A stretch of 56,196 bases of DNA from JAJTFW01 sp964534995 (GTDB lineage: Bacteria; Bacteroidota; Bacteroidia; AKYH767-A; OLB10), in assembly GCA_964534995.1 (NCBI GenBank), contig CAZHSC010000012.1, forward strand, positions 1 to 56,196, given 5' to 3'. Positions 52,921-56,196 of the stretch are shown in pieces. The stretch's first letter is position 1; the number at the start of each line of letters is the position of its first letter. The position numbers and the translations under genes are program-made. Under the pieces are notes generated by a model. That model made no database searches. It saw only the letters and a list, made by a program, of their open reading frames with translations, and was not told the origin of the DNA.

Positions 52921-55900
52921 TTATCTAATCAGAATTAAGCGTTTATTGATAATTACATCTCCGCATACCAACCGGCAAACATATACTCCGTCAGCCATTC
53001 CATCGCTGTTAATATTTATTTTATAAACCATATCCTGTTCTATTTCTCCTTCAAACAGCTGCAGCACTTTCTCTCCGGCAAGGTTAAAACATTCAACTGT
53101 TGCCCTGCCTCCTGAGCCTTCCTTCATAAATTCAACGGTTGTACTGGAAGCAAAGGGATTGGGGAATGCATTTAATGAAATACCGGCATCGCTCATTACA
53201 TCACCGGAAACGGCATCATCCATACGGACGGGATAAGTAACGCTTACCATACATGATTTGGTACAGGCATTTGAATTTGTAACAGTAACACGATAATTAC
53301 CCGCCTTATTCACAGTAATACACCTGGAGGTGGCTCCGGTATTCCACTGGTATGAAGCAAGTCCCGTAGGTGCGCACAAGGTGGTTGTCTGGCCCGGTGC
53401 AGGAGTAAGGTTACCGCTTATCAAACATGTGGGTTTGGCATACACCACTACACCGACTGTGGCGGTACCCGTACAACCCTGACCATTGGTTACTGTAAGC
53501 GTAACGATGCCCGCTTTAGTAACCGTAATTGTTTTAGTAGTGGCGCCGCTTGACCAAAGATAGGAGGCGTAATTCGCATTCGCAGACAGGGTAGTTGATC
53601 CTCCCGAACAAAATGCCGTTACACCTGTGATGGTGGGTTTAGGCGCAGCCTTTATTGTGGTTGTAACCTGGGCGCTGCCGCTGCATCCATAGGAGTTTGT
53701 TACTGTAACATTAAATGTACCCGCAGTATTTACAACAATGGATTGCGTTGTAGCACCCGTTGACCATACATAAGACGAATAGCCGCTTCCTGCATTGAGC
53801 GTAGTTGAGCTTCCCGGACAGAATGATTTAGCCCCCGTAATGACAGGTTGAGGATTTGGATTCATAGTAACCGTTGCCTGGGCACTGGCAGAACAACCTT
53901 GTCCGTTGGTAACCGTAAGTACATATACGCCTGCCGTGGTAACGGTGATCGATTTTGTGGTAGCGCCAGTTGACCAAAGATAAGATGCGTAGTTTGCATT
54001 GGCCGATAAAACAGCGGATCCCCCCGCACAGAATGATGCAGGACCTGTGATGGATGGTTTAGGAGCTGTTTTAAATACCGTGGTTGCACTGCAGGTACTG
54101 CTACAACCGTACATATCCGTTACCGTTACAGTAAAGGTTGCTGCGGTGTTGACGGTGATGCATTGCGTTGTGGCGCCGGTACTCCATACATATGATGACA
54201 ATCCGCCCGGAGCGCATAACTGCGTTGACCCTCCGGGGCAGAATGTTTTACTGCCGGAAATTTTACATTCCGGAAGCGGGTTTACGGTAAATACCCTGCT
54301 GCAGGTGCTCGAGCATCCGTTCGCGTCGGTTACCGTTACCGAATAGGTGCCGGAAGCACTCACGGTGATGCACCTTGAAGTAGCGCCCGTGCTCCATACA
54401 TATGAGGCCATGCCAGCTTCCGCGCACCATTGCGCCGAACTGCCGGAACATACCGCGGCAGGACCTGTGATCTTACAATCAGGTGGTGTGTATATACTTG
54501 TAGTTACACTGCAACTGCTGCTGCAGCCGTTGTTATTGGTTATCGTTACCGTATACGTTGCCGCATTGCTAACGGTGATGCACCTGGTAGTGGCACCGTT
54601 ACTCCACTGATAGGAGGCCATACCACCTGTTGCGCACAACTGCGTGCTTCCTCCCTGGCAGAAGGATAAGTTACCGCTGACACTGCATACCGGTAAGTTT
54701 TTAACCGTAAACACCTTGCTGCAAGTACTGCTGCAGCCGTTCGCATCGGTTACCGTTACCGAATAGGTACCGGAAGCGCTCACGGTGATGCACTGTGTGG
54801 TAGCACCCGTACTCCATAAATATGAAGCCATGCCGGCTTCCGCGCACCATTGCGCCGAGCCACCGGAACATACCGTAGCAGGTCCTGTGATCTTACAAAC
54901 AGGATTTGGATACACGGTAAACACCTTGCTGCAAGTACTGCTGCATCCGTTCGCATCGGTTACCGTTACCGAATAGGTGCCGGAAGCGCTCACGGTGATG
55001 CACTGTGTGGTAGCACCCGTACTCCATAAATATGNNNNNNNNNNNNNNNNNNNNNNNNNNNNNNNNNNNNNNNNNNNNNNNNNNNNNNNNNNNNNNNNNN
55101 NNNNNNNNNNNNNNNNNNNNNNNNNNNNNNNNNNAAGCCATGCCGGCTTCCGCGCACCATTGCGCCGAACCACCGGAACATACCGTGGCAGGACCCGTGA
55201 TTTTACAAACAGGGTTCGGATACACGGTAAACACCTTGCTGCAAGTACTGCTGCATCCGTTCGCGTCGCTAACCGTTACCGAATAGGTACCGGAAGCGCT
55301 CACGGTGATGCACTGTGTGGTAGCGCCCGTACTCCATACATATGAGGCCATGCCGGCTTCCGCACACCATTGTGCCGAGCCGCCGGAACATACCGTGGCA
55401 GGACCCGTGATTTTACAAACAGGGTTCGGATACACGGTAAACACCTTGCTGCAAGTACTGCTGCATCCGTTCGCGTCGCTAACCGTTACCGAATAGGTAC
55501 CGGAAGCGCTCACGGTGATGCACTGTGTGGTAGCGCCCGTACTCCATACATATGAGGCCATGCCGGCTTCCGCACACCATTGTGCCGAGCCGCCGGAACA
55601 TACCGTGGCAGGACCCGTGATCTTACAATCAGGAGCTGTTCCTGCTGAAATTATTTTATCGCAAGAACTACTGCAGCCGTTGCCATCGGTAACCGTAACG
55701 GTATATGTGCCGGAGGCGTTCACGGTAATGCATTGTGTGGTTTCACCCGTACTCCACAGGTAGCCGGAGGCTGTGCTCGCGCAGAGTTGCGTAGTGCTGC
55801 CCGAGCAGAAGTCACCGCCGCTGATGCTGCATACGGGGGTCTGGTAGGTATTTACCGTTTTATCGCAGGTGCTGGTGCAGCCGTTAGCGTCGCTAACCGT

Positions 55901-56196
55901 TACCGAGTAAGTGCCGGCGGCGCTCACGGTGATGCACTGTGTGGTTTCACCCGTACTCCACAGGTAGCCGGAGGCTGTGCTCGCGCAGAGTTGCGTAGTG
56001 CTGCCCGAGCAGAAGTCACCGCCGCTGATGCTGCATACAGGGGTCTGGTAGGTATTTACTGTTTTATCGCAGGTGCTGGTGCAGCCGTTGCCATCGGTAA
56101 CCGTAACGGTATAGGTGCCGGAGGCGTTCACGGTAATGCATTGTGTGGTTTCACCCGTACTCCACAGGTAGCCGGAGGCTGTGCTCGCGCAGAGTT
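52921..56196 (-). CDS. Cysteine-rich tandem-repeat surface protein with type A T9SS tail; N-terminus off window, gap inside
   Basis: The frame runs from the right edge to 52921 and is broken only by a 100-N gap at 55035-55134. Without the N, both sides join in frame inside one repeat, so this is one gene of at least about 1058 residues. The body is Ig/SprB-like repeats of about 68-70 residues, each with the core YLWSTGATTQCITVSASGTY and ANGCSSTC. N-terminal repeats carry six cysteines each, so three disulfides per unit are plausible; three repeats near the C-terminal end keep only two, as in SITGPASFCAGG. The C-terminus (LNAFPNPFASSTTVEF, LAGEKVLQLFEGE, ADGVYVCRLVCGD) is a type A T9SS domain. 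Role: surface adhesin or filament (inference). Confidence 0.9.
54700..55633 (-). repeat. Near-identical 210-nt tandem repeats
   Basis: A shared string (CACGGTGATG on the plus strand) recurs at 54781, 54991, 55301 and 55511. Spacings are 210, 310 (which is 210 plus 100 N) and 210 bases. Each unit encodes 70 residues. Neighbouring copies differ by only a few bases, indicating recent expansion or gene conversion. Outer bounds are approximate. Confidence 0.88.
55035..55134. other. Assembly gap (100 N) in repeat register
   Basis: Exactly 100 N. Deleting them joins two repeat halves seamlessly and gives exactly one 210-nt period, so the true missing sequence is probably a whole number of repeat units. 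Confidence 0.95.
55640..56196 (-). repeat. 204-nt tandem repeats
   Basis: TTCACCC-type marks at 55742, 55946 and 56150 are spaced by 204 bases (68 residues). The unit is VCSISGGDFCSGSTTQLC, then SGYLWSTGETTQC and a GC..TCD end. A variant of the 210-nt family, more N-terminal in the protein, and continuing beyond the window. Confidence 0.85.

Noticed and set aside
54893..55173. Two overlapping truncated genes in the tandem-repeat region
   Set aside because: They are one gene; the 100-N placeholder shifts the frame, and joining the flanks restores it.
54700..56196. Regularly spaced repeats as a CRISPR array
   Set aside because: Units are 204-210 bases, contiguous and coding in frame, with no short repeats or unique spacers.

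Overview
This window reads as a chromosomal segment of an uncultured member of the phylum Bacteroidota, probably in the Chitinophagales/Sphingobacteriales part of the phylum. The reasons are a complete sprA gene (type IX secretion outer-membrane translocon), many large secreted proteins ending in T9SS sorting domains of type A or type B, and TAnnTTTG-type -7 promoter elements close upstream of many genes. Three runs of N (10, 100 and 100 bases) show it is a scaffolded draft or metagenome assembly.

Layout. 1-713: 3' part of a branched-chain aminotransferase gene. 897-8422 (minus): two giant secreted proteins, one with PA and LamG domains and one a vanadium-type haloperoxidase, sharing a C-terminal module; neither has an obvious T9SS domain. 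8555-21489 (mostly minus): housekeeping and secretion genes maeB, ruvA, sprA, gcvH and vanZ, interrupted between maeB and ruvA by a plus-strand type B T9SS cargo. 21668-23921 (minus): two type A cargos. 24062-29954 (plus): Omp28-like, TlpA-like, outer-membrane barrel and Omp28-like lipoprotein genes, three of them with a CxxC motif, then a CDP-alcohol phosphatidyltransferase. 30084-31333: alpha/beta hydrolase plus phosphoribosyltransferase, the latter broken only by an assembly gap. 31334-32805: an intergenic region with twin hairpins and two unknown exported proteins. 33023-34693: glutaryl-CoA dehydrogenase-type enzyme and a TerB-like protein. 34903-35690: tRNA-Cys with its terminator, a duplicated copy of its 3' end, an assembly gap and a possible gene remnant.

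36297-43887 holds the most system-like block: a lipoprotein and a TerB-like/ABCG-type exporter fusion, ending 6 bp from a divergently expressed SiaB-SiaC (kinase and phosphoprotein) and SpoIIE-type phosphatase set. This resembles the Pseudomonas SiaABC partner switch but without a diguanylate cyclase. A TPR-containing class III adenylate cyclase lies about 7 kb away. 44378-50503 is a 2041-residue secreted protein with a degenerate subtilase/sedolisin-like domain, MBG-type repeats and an unusual LVN[A/G]RA hexapeptide repeat. 52921-56196 (minus, incomplete) encodes a cysteine-rich tandem-repeat surface protein with nearly identical 210- and 204-nt units and an assembly gap in exact repeat register.

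The unifying theme is cell-surface display: the window carries part of the T9SS machinery, at least six cargos with T9SS tails, and two other large secreted proteins with a different tail. No CRISPR array, rRNA, insertion sequence or complete prophage was seen.
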